A model generated the notes under the pieces. The model had not been told where the DNA came from. It was given only the letters and a program-made list of their open reading frames with translations, and ran no database searches. Below, piece by piece: positions 1 through 7,912 of a stretch of 42,821 bases of DNA. The first letter of the stretch is position 1; each line of letters begins with the position of its first letter. Source of the DNA: Ramlibacter sp. (GTDB lineage Bacteria > Pseudomonadota > Gammaproteobacteria > Burkholderiales > Burkholderiaceae_C); contig JAQZBU010000033.1 of NCBI GenBank assembly GCA_029237735.1, positions 1 through 42,821 on the forward strand, written 5' to 3'. The position numbers were made by a program, and so were the translations under genes.

Positions 1-11
1 GCAAATAGCAT

Positions 12-32
12 AGGTGCATTCTAAATACACCT
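12..32. promoter_or_regulatory. NsrR-type operator upstream of the NO locus
   Basis: The two 9-base arms AGGTGCATT and AATACACCT flank three bases (CTA). One arm is the reverse complement of the other with a single mismatch. This fits the inverted-repeat form of NsrR operators, whose half-site resembles AGATGCATTT. It sits 26 bases before the first GTG of the locus, where a repressor would block transcription, and an Rrf2/NsrR gene lies at 3009-3479. Binding by that regulator is inferred. Confidence 0.65.
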
Positions 33-58
33 TTAACCGCCTCTGAAAGGACTCGCCC

Positions 59-346
59 GTGACCCAAGCTGCAACCCCCACCCGGATCGACGTGCGCGCA
101 CTCGCCTGCGAACAGCGCCATTCGCTCATCTTTTCGACTTTCGCCGGCCTTGCGGCCGGCGGCGCCCTTGAACTGGTCAATGACCACGACCCCAAGCCGT
201 TGCGCAACGTCTTCCAGGCCCAGTACCCCGGCAAGTTTGCCTGGGAGTACCTCGAGCAGGGCCCGGACACCTGGCGCGTCGCCATCAGCAAGCTGGGCGA
301 CCCCCACAGCAACGGCCAGTGCTGCGGCTCCTGCGGCGGGCAATGA
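59..346 (+). CDS. DUF2249 domain protein with Cys-rich tail
   Basis: A 95-residue soluble protein starting at GTG, preceded by a GAAAGGA ribosome-binding site at 45-51. The body fits DUF2249: an ID(V/A)R start, a 'LVNDHDPKPLRN' core and a 'W.Y.EQGPDTWRV' C-terminal strand. The tail CCGSCGG holds three cysteines and could bind a metal, which DUF2249 proteins without this tail would lack. It lies 37 bases upstream of the NO reductase gene behind the putative NsrR operator. DUF2249 proteins commonly neighbour denitrification and NO genes, but their biochemical role is not established. A second DUF2249 gene follows the reductase, so the reductase is bracketed by two members. Confidence 0.85.
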   Translation: MTQAATPTRIDVRALACEQRHSLIFSTFAGLAAGGALELVNDHDPKPLRNVFQAQYPGKFAWEYLEQGPDTWRVAISKLGDPHSNGQCCGSCGGQ

Positions 347-383
347 GATCTCGATAAAAAAAAGCATTCAAGGAAAGGCAATC

Positions 384-2660
384 ATGAAAAGCACCGCAAG
401 GCTCTGGCGCTGGCTGGGCCTCATCTTCGTGCTGTCGTTCGGGGCCCTCGGGTACCTGGGTTGGCAGATCTACCTCGAGGCGCCGCCCATCCCCAGAGCC
501 GTGATGACGACCGAGGGCGAAGTTCTCTTCACCGGCGAGCAGATCCAGTACGGCCAGCAGGCATGGCGCTCCACGGGCGGCCAGCAACTTGGCAGCGTCT
601 GGGGCCACGGCAGCTATGTTGCGCCGGACTGGTCCGCCGACTGGCTGCACCGTGAAGCCATCGCGCTGCAGGCCATCCGCGCCAAGCAGCACTCGAAGAC
701 CACGGGTGAGCCTTCCACAGCCGATCGCGCCGCGGTCGCCGCCGTGATGCGCGAGGAAATGCGCCGCAATACTTACGACAAGTCGAAGGACGTCATCACC
801 GTGTCGCCCGAGCGTGCCCAGGCGATTCGCGAAGTCGCGGCCCACTACGACGGCTTGTTCGGCACTGACCAGACCCTGTCCACGCTGCGCGATCAATATG
901 CGATGAGCGAGGACGCGTTGCCCGCCGCTTCCGACCGCCAGGCCCTCACGGCGTTCTTCTTCTGGACCTCGTGGGCAGCCGCTACCGACCGGCCGGGGGA
1001 GACCGACCTTTCATACACCAGCAACTGGCCGCATGAGCCGCTGGTGGGCAACACGCTCACGACGTCTTCCGCCATCTGGTCGATGGTCAGCATCATCTTG
1101 CTGCTCGCAGGCATCGCCGCCATGCTCTGGCTGCACGGCAGCACCAAGCATGAGGAAGAGGCGCGCGCGCCCAAGAGCGATCCGCTGTTCAACGCCCCCG
1201 CAACGCCTTCCATGAAGGCCACGCGCAAGTACTTCTTCGCGGTGGTGGGTTTGATCCTCCTGCAGATCGGCATGGGCGTGGTCACCGCGCACTACGCGGT
1301 CGAAGGCCAGTCGTTCTTCGGCATCCCACTCGCGCAAGTGCTGCCGTATGTGGTCAGCCGCACGGTGCATACCCAGGTCGGCATCTTCTGGATCGCCACC
1401 GCATGGCTCGCCACGGGCCTGTACATCGCGCCCCTGCTCTCGGGCAAGGAGCCGAAGTTCCAGAAACTCGGCGTGGACATCCTGTTCTGGGCGCTGATCG
1501 CCATCGTCGTCGGCTCCACCGCCAGCGGCTGGCTGGGCACGCTGCAGCGCAGCGGCGTCGACTTCAGCTTCTGGCTGGGCAACCAGGGCCTCGAGTTCAC
1601 CAGCATGGGCCGCGTCTGGCAGATCCTGCTGTTCATCGGCCTGCTGTTCTGGGCGCTCCTGCTCGGCCGCGCCTTGTGGCCCGCGCTGATGAAGCCCTCG
1701 GAATCGCGCGGCCTGATCGCGATGGTGTTCCTGTCGGCCACCTGCATCGGCGGCTTCTACGCCACCTCGCTGACCTGGGGCCAGGGCACGCACTACTCGA
1801 TGGTCGAGTACTGGCGCTGGTGGCTCGTCCACCTCTGGGTGGAGGGCTTCTTCGAAGTGTTCGCCACTGCCGTCATTGCGCTGATCTTCACACGCATTGG
1901 CCTGGTGCGCGCCGAGAGCGCCAACCGCGCCATCGTGGCGGAAACCATCGTGTTCCTGTTCGGCGGCATCCTGGGCACCCTGCACCACCTGTACTTCACC
2001 GGCACGCCGACTTCGGTGATCGCCGTCGGCTCGGTGTTCTCCGCGCTGGAAGTGGTGCCGCTCACGCTGATCGGCCTGGAAGCCCTGCAGACCTATCGCC
2101 GCAGCAAGAGCGCGCCGTGGCTCGCCACGTACAAGTGGCCGGTGATGTGCTTCGTCGCCGTCGGCTTCTGGAACACCGTGGGCGCGGGCCTGCTGGGCTT
2201 CGCAATCAACCCGCCAGCCGCGTTGTACTACGTTCAAGGCTTGAACATGACGGCGGCCCACGGCCATGCAGCCCTGTTCGGCGTGTACGGCATGCTGGGC
2301 ATCGGACTGATGCTGTTCTGCCTGCGCGGCCTCTATGAGCGCCATCTGCACGCCGACGCACTGCTCAAGCCCGCCTTCTGGGGCCTGAACATCGGCCTGG
2401 CGATGATGGTCTTCATGTCGCTGCTGCCGGCCGGTATCTACCAGGCCTGGGCCAGTGTGAGCAAGGGCCTGTGGTTCGCGCGCTCGCCGGAAATCATTCA
2501 CTCGCCCGTGATGGAAACGCTGGTGTGGATGCGGGTGCCGGGCGACATCGTCTTCGCCATCGGCGCGGCGATCCTCGCTGTGTACGCGCTGCGCCTGCTG
2601 AGGCGGCCGGCCCCCGGCGGCACGCCGGTCATCGATGGAGCGGCAACGGCCCAATCCTGA
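384..2660 (+). CDS. norB: Quinol-dependent nitric oxide reductase (qNOR)
   Basis: A 758-residue single-chain NO reductase (also called norZ), which reduces two NO to N2O using quinol at the inner membrane. Residues 1-30 form an anchoring helix followed by a hydrophilic periplasmic domain to about 220, as in the quinol-type enzymes with a fused NorC-like region. The catalytic core follows with about 12 helices. Visible ligand-type histidines are H329, H483, the pair H534-H535 and H626/H628, with E487 in the WVEGFFEVF helix. ATG 384 is chosen because it has an AAGGAAAGG site just upstream; the longer open frame from 150 overlaps the DUF2249 gene. Lack of a norC gene supports the quinol type. 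The NsrR-like operator suggests NO induction. The role is probably NO detoxification, since no nirS, nirK or nosZ is present in the window. Confidence 0.95.
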   Translation: MKSTARLWRWLGLIFVLSFGALGYLGWQIYLEAPPIPRAVMTTEGEVLFTGEQIQYGQQAWRSTGGQQLGSVWGHGSYVAPDWSADWLHREAIALQAIRAKQHSKTTGEPSTADRAAVAAVMREEMRRNTYDKSKDVITVSPERAQAIREVAAHYDGLFGTDQTLSTLRDQYAMSEDALPAASDRQALTAFFFWTSWAAATDRPGETDLSYTSNWPHEPLVGNTLTTSSAIWSMVSIILLLAGIAAMLWLHGSTKHEEEARAPKSDPLFNAPATPSMKATRKYFFAVVGLILLQIGMGVVTAHYAVEGQSFFGIPLAQVLPYVVSRTVHTQVGIFWIATAWLATGLYIAPLLSGKEPKFQKLGVDILFWALIAIVVGSTASGWLGTLQRSGVDFSFWLGNQGLEFTSMGRVWQILLFIGLLFWALLLGRALWPALMKPSESRGLIAMVFLSATCIGGFYATSLTWGQGTHYSMVEYWRWWLVHLWVEGFFEVFATAVIALIFTRIGLVRAESANRAIVAETIVFLFGGILGTLHHLYFTGTPTSVIAVGSVFSALEVVPLTLIGLEALQTYRRSKSAPWLATYKWPVMCFVAVGFWNTVGAGLLGFAINPPAALYYVQGLNMTAAHGHAALFGVYGMLGIGLMLFCLRGLYERHLHADALLKPAFWGLNIGLAMMVFMSLLPAGIYQAWASVSKGLWFARSPEIIHSPVMETLVWMRVPGDIVFAIGAAILAVYALRLLRRPAPGGTPVIDGAATAQS

Positions 2661-2670
2661 TGACGCTCAA

Positions 2671-2696
2671 GGGCCGGCTTTCGCCGGCCCTTTCTT
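2671..2696 (+). terminator. Rho-independent terminator after norB
   Basis: A perfect 8-base-pair stem, GGGCCGGC and GCCGGCCC, with a TTTC loop is followed by TTTCTT. It begins ten bases after the norB stop codon. The second DUF2249 gene starts 22 bases downstream, so it is either expressed by readthrough or from its own promoter in this short gap. Confidence 0.75.
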
Positions 2697-2717
2697 ACTC
2701 AACAACCGGAGAATTCC

Positions 2718-2969
2718 ATGACCAACATTCCCGTGATCAACAACGTGCACCCCTTCGACGCGCGCGGCGTTGCCAAGCGCTTCCGCCATGCGGCGATCTT
2801 CGGCGCGCTCAAGAGCCTGAACCCCGGCGAAACCATGCGTTTCGTCAATGACCATGACCCGATTCCGCTGCTCATGCAACTGCGCGAAGCCTTTGGCGAA
2901 GGCCTGGGCATCGAATACGTGCGGCGCGAGCCCGGAGAAATCGTCATCGACTTCCAGGTATTGGGTTGA
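2718..2969 (+). CDS. DUF2249 domain protein
   Basis: An 83-residue soluble protein with a GGAG ribosome-binding site nine bases before the ATG. It shares the family layout with the protein at 59-346: 'FDARGVAKRFRHAAIFGAL', 'ETMRFVNDHDPIPLLMQL' and a C-terminal 'RREPGEIVIDFQV' strand. It lacks the cysteine-rich tail of the first copy. It stands between the norB terminator and the nsrR-like gene. Function is unknown; its place in the locus suggests a role in the nitric-oxide response. Confidence 0.85.
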   Translation: MTNIPVINNVHPFDARGVAKRFRHAAIFGALKSLNPGETMRFVNDHDPIPLLMQLREAFGEGLGIEYVRREPGEIVIDFQVLG

Positions 2970-3008
2970 GGCGGACAATAGGGATTCAATCCTTCGTGCC
3001 GTGACACC

Positions 3009-3479
3009 ATGAAACTCACCGCCTTCACCGACTACAGCCTGCGCGTGCTGATCTACCTCGCGGCGCAGCCAGGCAAGCGCGCCACCATCGCGCAGATCGC
3101 GACATCTTTCGACGTGTCCGAGAACCACCTGACCAAGGTGGTGCATTTCCTCGGCAAGAACGGCTGGCTTGCGAACGTGCGAGGCAAGGGCGGCGGGTTG
3201 GAGCTGGCGATGCCTCCGGAGCTGGTCGGCCTGGGTCAGGTGGTGCGCCATACCGAGGGCGTGGCGGTGCCCGCCGAGTGCTTCGGCGTAGACGGCGGCC
3301 ATTGCTCCATCGCGGGAATCTGCCGCCTGAGCGGGGTGCTGGGCGAAGCCGTGAAAGCGTTCTACGCCGTGCTCGACAAATACACGCTGGCCGACCTGGT
3401 GCACAACCGGCAAGCCCTGGCCAAGGTGATGTTCGGCATACATCCCGTGACGCCACCCCCATCGCGGAGGACCGCATGA
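3009..3479 (+). CDS. nsrR: Rrf2-family NO-sensing repressor, NsrR type
   Basis: A 156-residue Rrf2 regulator. Residues 1-60 form the winged helix ('MKLTAFTDYSLRVLIYLA', then 'VSENHLTKVVHFLGKNGWL'). Three cysteines, C91, C99 and C105, match the cluster-binding region of NsrR, which uses a [4Fe-4S] cluster destroyed by NO. The spacing between the first two cysteines is a little longer than in the E. coli protein. The gene is next to a qNOR and NnrS genes, the usual NsrR targets, and a matching operator lies at 12-32. The stop codon overlaps the next start (ATGA), so the DUF59 gene is coupled to it. The general Rrf2 call is near certain; NsrR rather than IscR or RirA rests on context and cysteine placement. 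Confidence 0.88.
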   Translation: MKLTAFTDYSLRVLIYLAAQPGKRATIAQIATSFDVSENHLTKVVHFLGKNGWLANVRGKGGGLELAMPPELVGLGQVVRHTEGVAVPAECFGVDGGHCSIAGICRLSGVLGEAVKAFYAVLDKYTLADLVHNRQALAKVMFGIHPVTPPPSRRTA

Positions 3480-3847
3480 AGACACTCGAAGATTTTGCGT
3501 CGGACAACGGCATGGAGCCCAAACCACCGTATCCCTACGAAGGGCCCGACGAGCTTCACCAACCCATCCTCGCGGCGCTCACCAAGGTAGTGGACCCCGA
3601 AGTCGCTATGAGCATCGTGGACGTGGGCCTCATTTATGGGGTCACCGTCGACGCCGAGAAAGTGCATGTCCTCATCACCATGACTTCAGCCGCGTGCCCC
3701 GTTACCGATGTGATCGTCGACGAGGTCGAGCAGGAGCTGGACCGGATCGCGCCGCCAGACCTGCTGGTGCACGTCGAACTCGTCTGGGATCCGCCCTGGA
3801 CGATGGACCGCATGAGCGACCGCGCCCGCCGCTTCATGGGCTGGTGA
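3476..3847 (+). CDS. DUF59/MIP18-family Fe-S assembly-type protein
   Basis: A 123-residue DUF59 (PaaD/SufT/MIP18) protein. The domain begins near residue 24 with 'HQPILAALTKVVDPEVAMSIVDVGLIYGVTV' and carries the conserved cysteine in 'MTSAACPVTDVIVDEVEQEL'. Family members help deliver or mature Fe-S clusters. The C-terminal 'LVWDPPWTMDRMSD' is typical of the family. The ATG overlaps the nsrR stop by four bases, and the stop overlaps the next ATG. This placement suggests it services an Fe-S protein exposed to NO damage, NsrR itself being the obvious candidate, but this is inference. A paa-operon PaaD role is unlikely because no phenylacetate genes are near. Confidence 0.88.
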   Translation: MKTLEDFASDNGMEPKPPYPYEGPDELHQPILAALTKVVDPEVAMSIVDVGLIYGVTVDAEKVHVLITMTSAACPVTDVIVDEVEQELDRIAPPDLLVHVELVWDPPWTMDRMSDRARRFMGW

Positions 3848-4989
3848 TGGCGCGCGCGCTCGGCCGATCCAAACCCGCTCCCACCGTTGGGGCCGTCGCC
3901 GCGCGCCCGGTGTTCATCGTGCTCGTGGCGCTGGCGCTGCTCACCGGTATCGCCGGCGGATTGCTGCGCGTGGGCGTGGTAGTGGGGCCGGCCACCCCTT
4001 CCGAGTGGCTGGGCCATGCGGCCTTGTCGCATGCGGCGCTGATGATCTGCGCCTTCCTGGGGACGGTGATCGGGATCGAGCGCGCCGTGGCCGTAAAAAT
4101 ACCCGTCGCCTTTCTGGCGCCACTGGGTTCCGCATCAGGCGGCGTGTGCCTGCTGCTGGGACAGGGCGCCGCCGCGGGCTGGCTAATGGTCGTCGCCGCG
4201 GTGGCCTTCATGGGCGTCAACATCGTCGTCGTGCGCCGGCAATGGGCGGCGCATACCTTGCTGCTGCTGGGCTCCGCGGGCACCTGGCTCGCGGGCAACG
4301 TGTTGTTCGCGATGGGGCAGGGCAGTGCGGCCGTGTTGCCGTGGTGGTTCGCTTTCCTCGTGATCACCATCGCGGCCGAGCGGCTGGAGATGACGCGCCT
4401 CATGCGGCGGCGCCCGGCCGCGCCCTGGATGCTCGGTGCAGTGCTCGCGCTCATGATGGCCGGCGCTGCGCTCTCTGCCTTTGCAGGACCGCTCGGCGGC
4501 GTGCTCTATGGCGCTTCGCTCGTGCTTCTGGCCGGCTGGCTCGTCGTTTTCGACATCGCCCGGCGCACCGTGTTCGCACAGGGCCTGAGCCGCTACATGG
4601 CCGTGTGCCTGCTCGGCGGCTACGCCTGGCTCGCCGTGGCCGGCGCGGCCTGGATCGCGACAGCGCTGGGCATGCCGTTGCGCGATATGGCGTTGCATGC
4701 GCTGGGCCTGGGCTTCATCTTCAGCATGATGATGGGCCATGCGCCGGTGATCCTTCCCGCGGTTGCGCGGGTGAAGCTGCAGTTCGGCGCCTTCTTCTAC
4801 GTGCCGCTCGCGGCGCTGCATGCCTCTCTTGCGATGCGCCTGTTCTGGGGCGCTGGCGACATGACGCAACGCGCGACGGGCGCGACTTTCAATGCCGCCG
4901 CCATCGCGCTGTTCGCCGCCACGGTGGTGGGCGCTGCCGTGGCGTGGCGAATCAATTACAGCGCCGAAGGCGCGAAGGACACGACCTGA
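3847..4989 (+). CDS. NnrS-related multi-pass membrane protein
   Basis: A 380-residue, very hydrophobic inner-membrane protein with roughly ten to twelve predicted helices. It starts at an ATG overlapping the DUF59 stop (TGATG) and its stop region overlaps the nnrS start. The segment 'HALGLGFIFSMMMGHAPVILPAVARV' near residues 290-315 resembles the 'HALTVGAIGGLIIGMMTRTARGH' segment of the adjacent NnrS, suggesting distant homology. Another histidine motif, 'GHAALSHAALM', lies near residue 55. I do not know a described function for this subfamily. The tight coupling suggests it works with NnrS in the NO response. Confidence 0.7.
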   Translation: MARALGRSKPAPTVGAVAARPVFIVLVALALLTGIAGGLLRVGVVVGPATPSEWLGHAALSHAALMICAFLGTVIGIERAVAVKIPVAFLAPLGSASGGVCLLLGQGAAAGWLMVVAAVAFMGVNIVVVRRQWAAHTLLLLGSAGTWLAGNVLFAMGQGSAAVLPWWFAFLVITIAAERLEMTRLMRRRPAAPWMLGAVLALMMAGAALSAFAGPLGGVLYGASLVLLAGWLVVFDIARRTVFAQGLSRYMAVCLLGGYAWLAVAGAAWIATALGMPLRDMALHALGLGFIFSMMMGHAPVILPAVARVKLQFGAFFYVPLAALHASLAMRLFWGAGDMTQRATGATFNAAAIALFAATVVGAAVAWRINYSAEGAKDTT

Positions 4990-6182
4990 TGGCACAGTTC
5001 ATAAATCTGGAGGAGCCCCCGCGTCCCGCGGCAACGCAAGGCTTTGCGCTGTGGGCGCTCGGCTTCCGGCCCTTCTACCTGCTCGCGAGCATTTTCGCCG
5101 CGCTGTCGATCGGCCTGTGGGCGCTGCAGTTCTCCGGCATGCTGGGGCGGCCCTATCTGCCCACACCTCTGTGGCACGCCCACGAGATGCTCTTCGGCTT
5201 CACCGTGGCGGTGATCGTGGGCTTCCTCTTCACCGCCGGGAGCAACTGGTCCAACCGGCCTACGCCCACGGGCCTGCCACTGGCGGCCCTGGCGGTGCTG
5301 TGGGTGGCCGGCCGGGTGCTGGTGCTCACGCCTTTCGGCTGGGCCGCGGCGATCGTCAATGCGGCTTTTCCGCTGGCAGCGGCGATCGCGCTGGCGATTC
5401 CCTTCATCGCCGCGGGCAACAAGCGCAACTACTTCTTCGTGGGCTTGCTCGCGCTCATGTCAGTCGCGGTGATGAGCGTGCACCTGGAGCAGCTGGGCGT
5501 CGTACGCTTCCCCGGTTGGGCCGGCATCCAGATCGGCATGGACGTGGTGCTCTTCATCATGGCGGTGATGGCCGGCCGGGTGATCCCGATGTTCACCAAT
5601 AACGGCGTGCCGGGCGCGAAGGCAACGAAGCAACCGTGGCTGGAGAAGTTCGCTCTGGGCGCGACCCTTGCGCTGCTGGCCGCCGACGCGCTGCAACTGC
5701 AGGGCGGCCTGCTTGCCGCGCTGCTGGGCATCTGCGCCGTGGCGCACCTCGCGCGCTGGTCGCTGTGGCAGCCCTGGAGGACTCTGCGCGCGCCGCTGGT
5801 GTGGGTGCTGCATGCGGCCTACCTCTGGATCCCCGTGCACCTGGGGTTGCGCGCCACCGCCGCGCTGGGCTGGCTGCCGCTTTCGACGGCCACTCACGCG
5901 TTGACGGTGGGCGCCATCGGCGGGCTGATCATCGGCATGATGACGCGCACCGCGCGCGGCCACACGGGCCGGCCGCTTCTGGCTGACCGCTACGAAATCG
6001 CATGCTTTGCCATGGTTCTCCTCGCTGCCGTCGTGCGCGTGTTCGTGCCGCTGGCAGCGCCGGGCCACGCCATCGATGCCGTCCTCTGGTCCGCCGCGCT
6101 CTGGTCGGCCGCATTTGGCCTCTATGCCGTGCGCTATTGGCCGGTCCTGACGCGGCCCCGCCTCGACGGCCGGCCGGGCTGA
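4989..6182 (+). CDS. nnrS: NnrS family protein
   Basis: A 397-residue NnrS protein, a heme- and copper-containing membrane protein of about twelve helices linked to NO stress in other bacteria. Family signatures are visible: 'ALGFRPFYLLASIFAALSIGLWALQFSG' near the N-terminus, 'PLWHAHEMLFGFTVAVIVGFLFTAGSNW' (with HAHEM as likely metal or heme ligands), 'GRVIPMFTNN' and 'HALTVGAIGGLIIGMMTRTARGHTGRPL'. The ATG overlaps the end of the previous gene, giving a translationally coupled series nsrR, DUF59, NnrS-like, nnrS. NnrS is thought to relieve iron-NO stress in the cell rather than to reduce NO itself. Confidence 0.93.
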   Translation: MAQFINLEEPPRPAATQGFALWALGFRPFYLLASIFAALSIGLWALQFSGMLGRPYLPTPLWHAHEMLFGFTVAVIVGFLFTAGSNWSNRPTPTGLPLAALAVLWVAGRVLVLTPFGWAAAIVNAAFPLAAAIALAIPFIAAGNKRNYFFVGLLALMSVAVMSVHLEQLGVVRFPGWAGIQIGMDVVLFIMAVMAGRVIPMFTNNGVPGAKATKQPWLEKFALGATLALLAADALQLQGGLLAALLGICAVAHLARWSLWQPWRTLRAPLVWVLHAAYLWIPVHLGLRATAALGWLPLSTATHALTVGAIGGLIIGMMTRTARGHTGRPLLADRYEIACFAMVLLAAVVRVFVPLAAPGHAIDAVLWSAALWSAAFGLYAVRYWPVLTRPRLDGRPG

Positions 6183-6256
6183 AATAATGCTCTGATCTGC
6201 CACAAGGACGGTGCATCTCCCGGTGCGTGACAATCGTCAATTTCGATAGATTGTCC

Positions 6257-7153
6257 ATGCTCGGTTTCCTGCCTCCCGTATTGCGCGGCGCGATTGCGTT
6301 CCTGCTGCTCGCGATCAACACGCTCTTCTGGTGCACGCTGCTGTTCGCGTTCGCGCTGGTAAAGCTCGCGCTGCCGTTCCAACCCGTTCGCAAGCGCATC
6401 GACCCCATCCTCAACGGAATCGCCACCCTCTGGGTCGCCTGCAACAGCGGCTGGATGCGCCTGACGCAGAACACGCGCTGGGACGTCCAGGGCATCGAGG
6501 GCCTGCCGTACGAAGGCTGGTACCTCGTGAACTGCAACCACCAGTCATGGGTGGACATCTTCGTGTTGCAGCATTTGCTGAATCGCCGCATCCCCATGCT
6601 CAAGTTCTTCCTGAAGCAGCAGCTGATCTATGTGCCGGTGATCGGCCTGGCCTGGTGGGCGCTGGACTTCCCGTTCATGAGGCGACATGGCAAGGCCCAG
6701 CTGCGAAAGCGCCCCGAACTGCGCCAGCAGGACACAGAAGCGACGAGGCGGGCTTGCGAGAAATTCGCGCTCGTGCCGACAAGCGTGATGAACTTCGCCG
6801 AGGGTACGCGCTTCACCCCTGCCAAACACCGTGCGCAGGCCTCACCGTACCGCCATCTGCTCAAGCCCAAGGCGGGCGCGCTCGCCTTGGCGCTCAACGC
6901 GATGGGCGAGCGGTTTCGTTCGCTGGTCGACGTGACGATCGTGTATCCGGCTGGCCGGCCGACGTTCTGGGACTTCCTGTGCGGTCGCACACCGGCCATC
7001 ACGGTGCGCGCCCGCCAGCTGCCGATTCCGGTGGAGTTCTGCGCGGGCGACTACGCGGGAGACCCGGCGTTTCGCTCTCGGTTCCAGCGCTGGCTGGACC
7101 AGCTGTGGCACGAGAAGGACGTGCAGATCGAGGCGCTCCTCCAGAACGCCTGA
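6257..7153 (+). CDS. PlsC-family acyltransferase, YihG-like
   Basis: A membrane-anchored 1-acylglycerol-3-phosphate acyltransferase-type protein of about 298 residues. An N-terminal hydrophobic helix precedes the acyltransferase domain, whose HX4D motif is seen in 'NCNHQSWVDIF'. A second block 'NFAEGTRFTPAKH' carries the EGTR substrate motif. The long match of layout ('FFLKQQLIYVPVIGLAWWALDFPFMRRH', 'EATRRACEKF') points to the E. coli YihG type. Two starts are possible: GTG 6227, or ATG 6257, ten codons later. Neither has a good ribosome-binding site. I use ATG 6257 because GACAATC and GATTGTC form a 7-base inverted repeat (6229-6255) ending one base before it, which looks like untranslated leader. 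Confidence 0.88.
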   Translation: MLGFLPPVLRGAIAFLLLAINTLFWCTLLFAFALVKLALPFQPVRKRIDPILNGIATLWVACNSGWMRLTQNTRWDVQGIEGLPYEGWYLVNCNHQSWVDIFVLQHLLNRRIPMLKFFLKQQLIYVPVIGLAWWALDFPFMRRHGKAQLRKRPELRQQDTEATRRACEKFALVPTSVMNFAEGTRFTPAKHRAQASPYRHLLKPKAGALALALNAMGERFRSLVDVTIVYPAGRPTFWDFLCGRTPAITVRARQLPIPVEFCAGDYAGDPAFRSRFQRWLDQLWHEKDVQIEALLQNA

Positions 7154-7223
7154 GGTTGCCAATCGTAGTGGCCGGTTACGCGTGTGTACGCCAGCTTACG
7201 ACACGAAGGGTCGGCTTTGTCCT

Positions 7224-7251
7224 ACAAAAAAACGGCTGAGCTTGGCTCAGC
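7224..7251 (-). terminator. Possible minus-strand intrinsic terminator
   Basis: GCTGAGC and GCTCAGC form a perfect 7-base-pair stem with a 3-base loop (7235-7251). On the minus strand the stem is followed by CCG and a run of seven T. It would stop minus-strand transcripts reading leftward from the BON gene at 7517-7912. It also lies in the leader of the KGG gene at 7289, where a hairpin could have another role. Confidence 0.5.
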
Positions 7252-7288
7252 ATGGCATCTCCAATTCCTTCTCAACCCTGGAGAAACC

Positions 7289-7483
7289 ATGCAAGAAGAC
7301 ACCACAGCCGCCCCCCAACGCCGCCTGCGCGGTTTCGCCGCAATGACGCCGGAAAAGAAGCGCGAAATTGCCAGCCTGGGAGGACGCGCAGCGCACGCGA
7401 GTGGGCGCGCGCACCAGTTCAGCAGCGAGGAAGCCCGCGCAGCCGGCAAAAAACGCCACCAGCGCGCCGACAAACCGAACTGA
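7289..7483 (+). CDS. KGG-domain general stress protein
   Basis: A 64-residue hydrophilic, basic protein with a GGAG ribosome-binding site six bases before the ATG. It carries two degenerate KGG repeats: 'GFAAMTPEKKREIASLGGRAAH' (about residues 15-36) and 'FSSEEARAAGKKRHQ'. Such small proteins resemble B. subtilis GsiB and E. coli YciG and accumulate under stress. The exact function is unknown. It is followed by convergent transcription of the BON protein gene. Confidence 0.85.
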   Translation: MQEDTTAAPQRRLRGFAAMTPEKKREIASLGGRAAHASGRAHQFSSEEARAAGKKRHQRADKPN

Positions 7484-7516
7484 GCCGTAGGTGGGGCACC
7501 TGCGACGGACGTGAAC

Positions 7517-7912
7517 CTAATACGTCACTGCGGGTGACCTGCCCTTCGGCATTTCGCCGAATCCGCTGGGGTCGGTAAGCGCGTCGAGCGCGTTGTGCAC
7601 CTTGCGCACGCCCGCCACCCCTGTGATCTGGAACAGCAGGCCGTCGAGCTCCTTGGCCAGCACCTGTCCGCTCACGCGCACCACGCCGTTATCGACGTCG
7701 ACCCTGATCGCCCCAGGATGGCTCACCCAATCCCCCAGCCGGGAACGCACGCGTTCGCGCAGCTGGGCGTCATCCTCGGATCTGTAGTCGGCGTCGCGGT
7801 TGGCAGCGCGGGCGGGCACGACGCGCTGTGCCCGGGCCAGCCACTGCTCCAGCAGCAGCATGGCCAGAACCCCACAGGCGAAACCGCCCCCCACAATGGC
7901 AACGGGTTTCAT
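7517..7912 (-). CDS. BON-domain protein with N-terminal membrane helix
   Basis: A 131-residue protein with one hydrophobic helix (residues 2-22, 'VAIVGGGFACGVLAMLLLEQ') followed by a single BON domain ('DAQLRERVRSRLGDWVSHPGAIRVDVDNGVVRVSGQVLAKELDGLLFQITGVAGVRKVHNALD'). BON domains occur in envelope stress proteins such as OsmY and are thought to bind lipid. The reading frame extends upstream to 7972, but ATG 7912 has an AAGGACAAGCG site directly before it. The 15-base unit carrying that site and ATG is duplicated in tandem, so an ATG 15 bases upstream (7927) is equally equipped. Confidence 0.82.
   Translation of the reverse strand: MKPVAIVGGGFACGVLAMLLLEQWLARAQRVVPARAANRDADYRSEDDAQLRERVRSRLGDWVSHPGAIRVDVDNGVVRVSGQVLAKELDGLLFQITGVAGVRKVHNALDALTDPSGFGEMPKGRSPAVTY

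Noticed and set aside
24-58. FNR-type site upstream of the first DUF2249 gene
   Set aside because: No TTGAT-N4-ATCAA-like sequence is present in the 58 bases available; only the NsrR-like palindrome is convincing.
150-383. Upstream extension of the norB frame
   Set aside because: It overlaps the DUF2249 gene, encodes low-complexity Arg/Ser/Pro sequence, and ATG 384 has a good ribosome-binding site and the family start.
1011-2654. 547-codon open frame antisense to norB
   Set aside because: It is a His/Arg/Gln-rich shadow of a GC-rich membrane-protein gene, without domains or a plausible ribosome-binding site.
4005-4988. Long extension of the nnrS frame
   Set aside because: It is an out-of-frame reading of the preceding NnrS-like gene, rich in Arg and Gly, and NnrS starts at ATG 4989.
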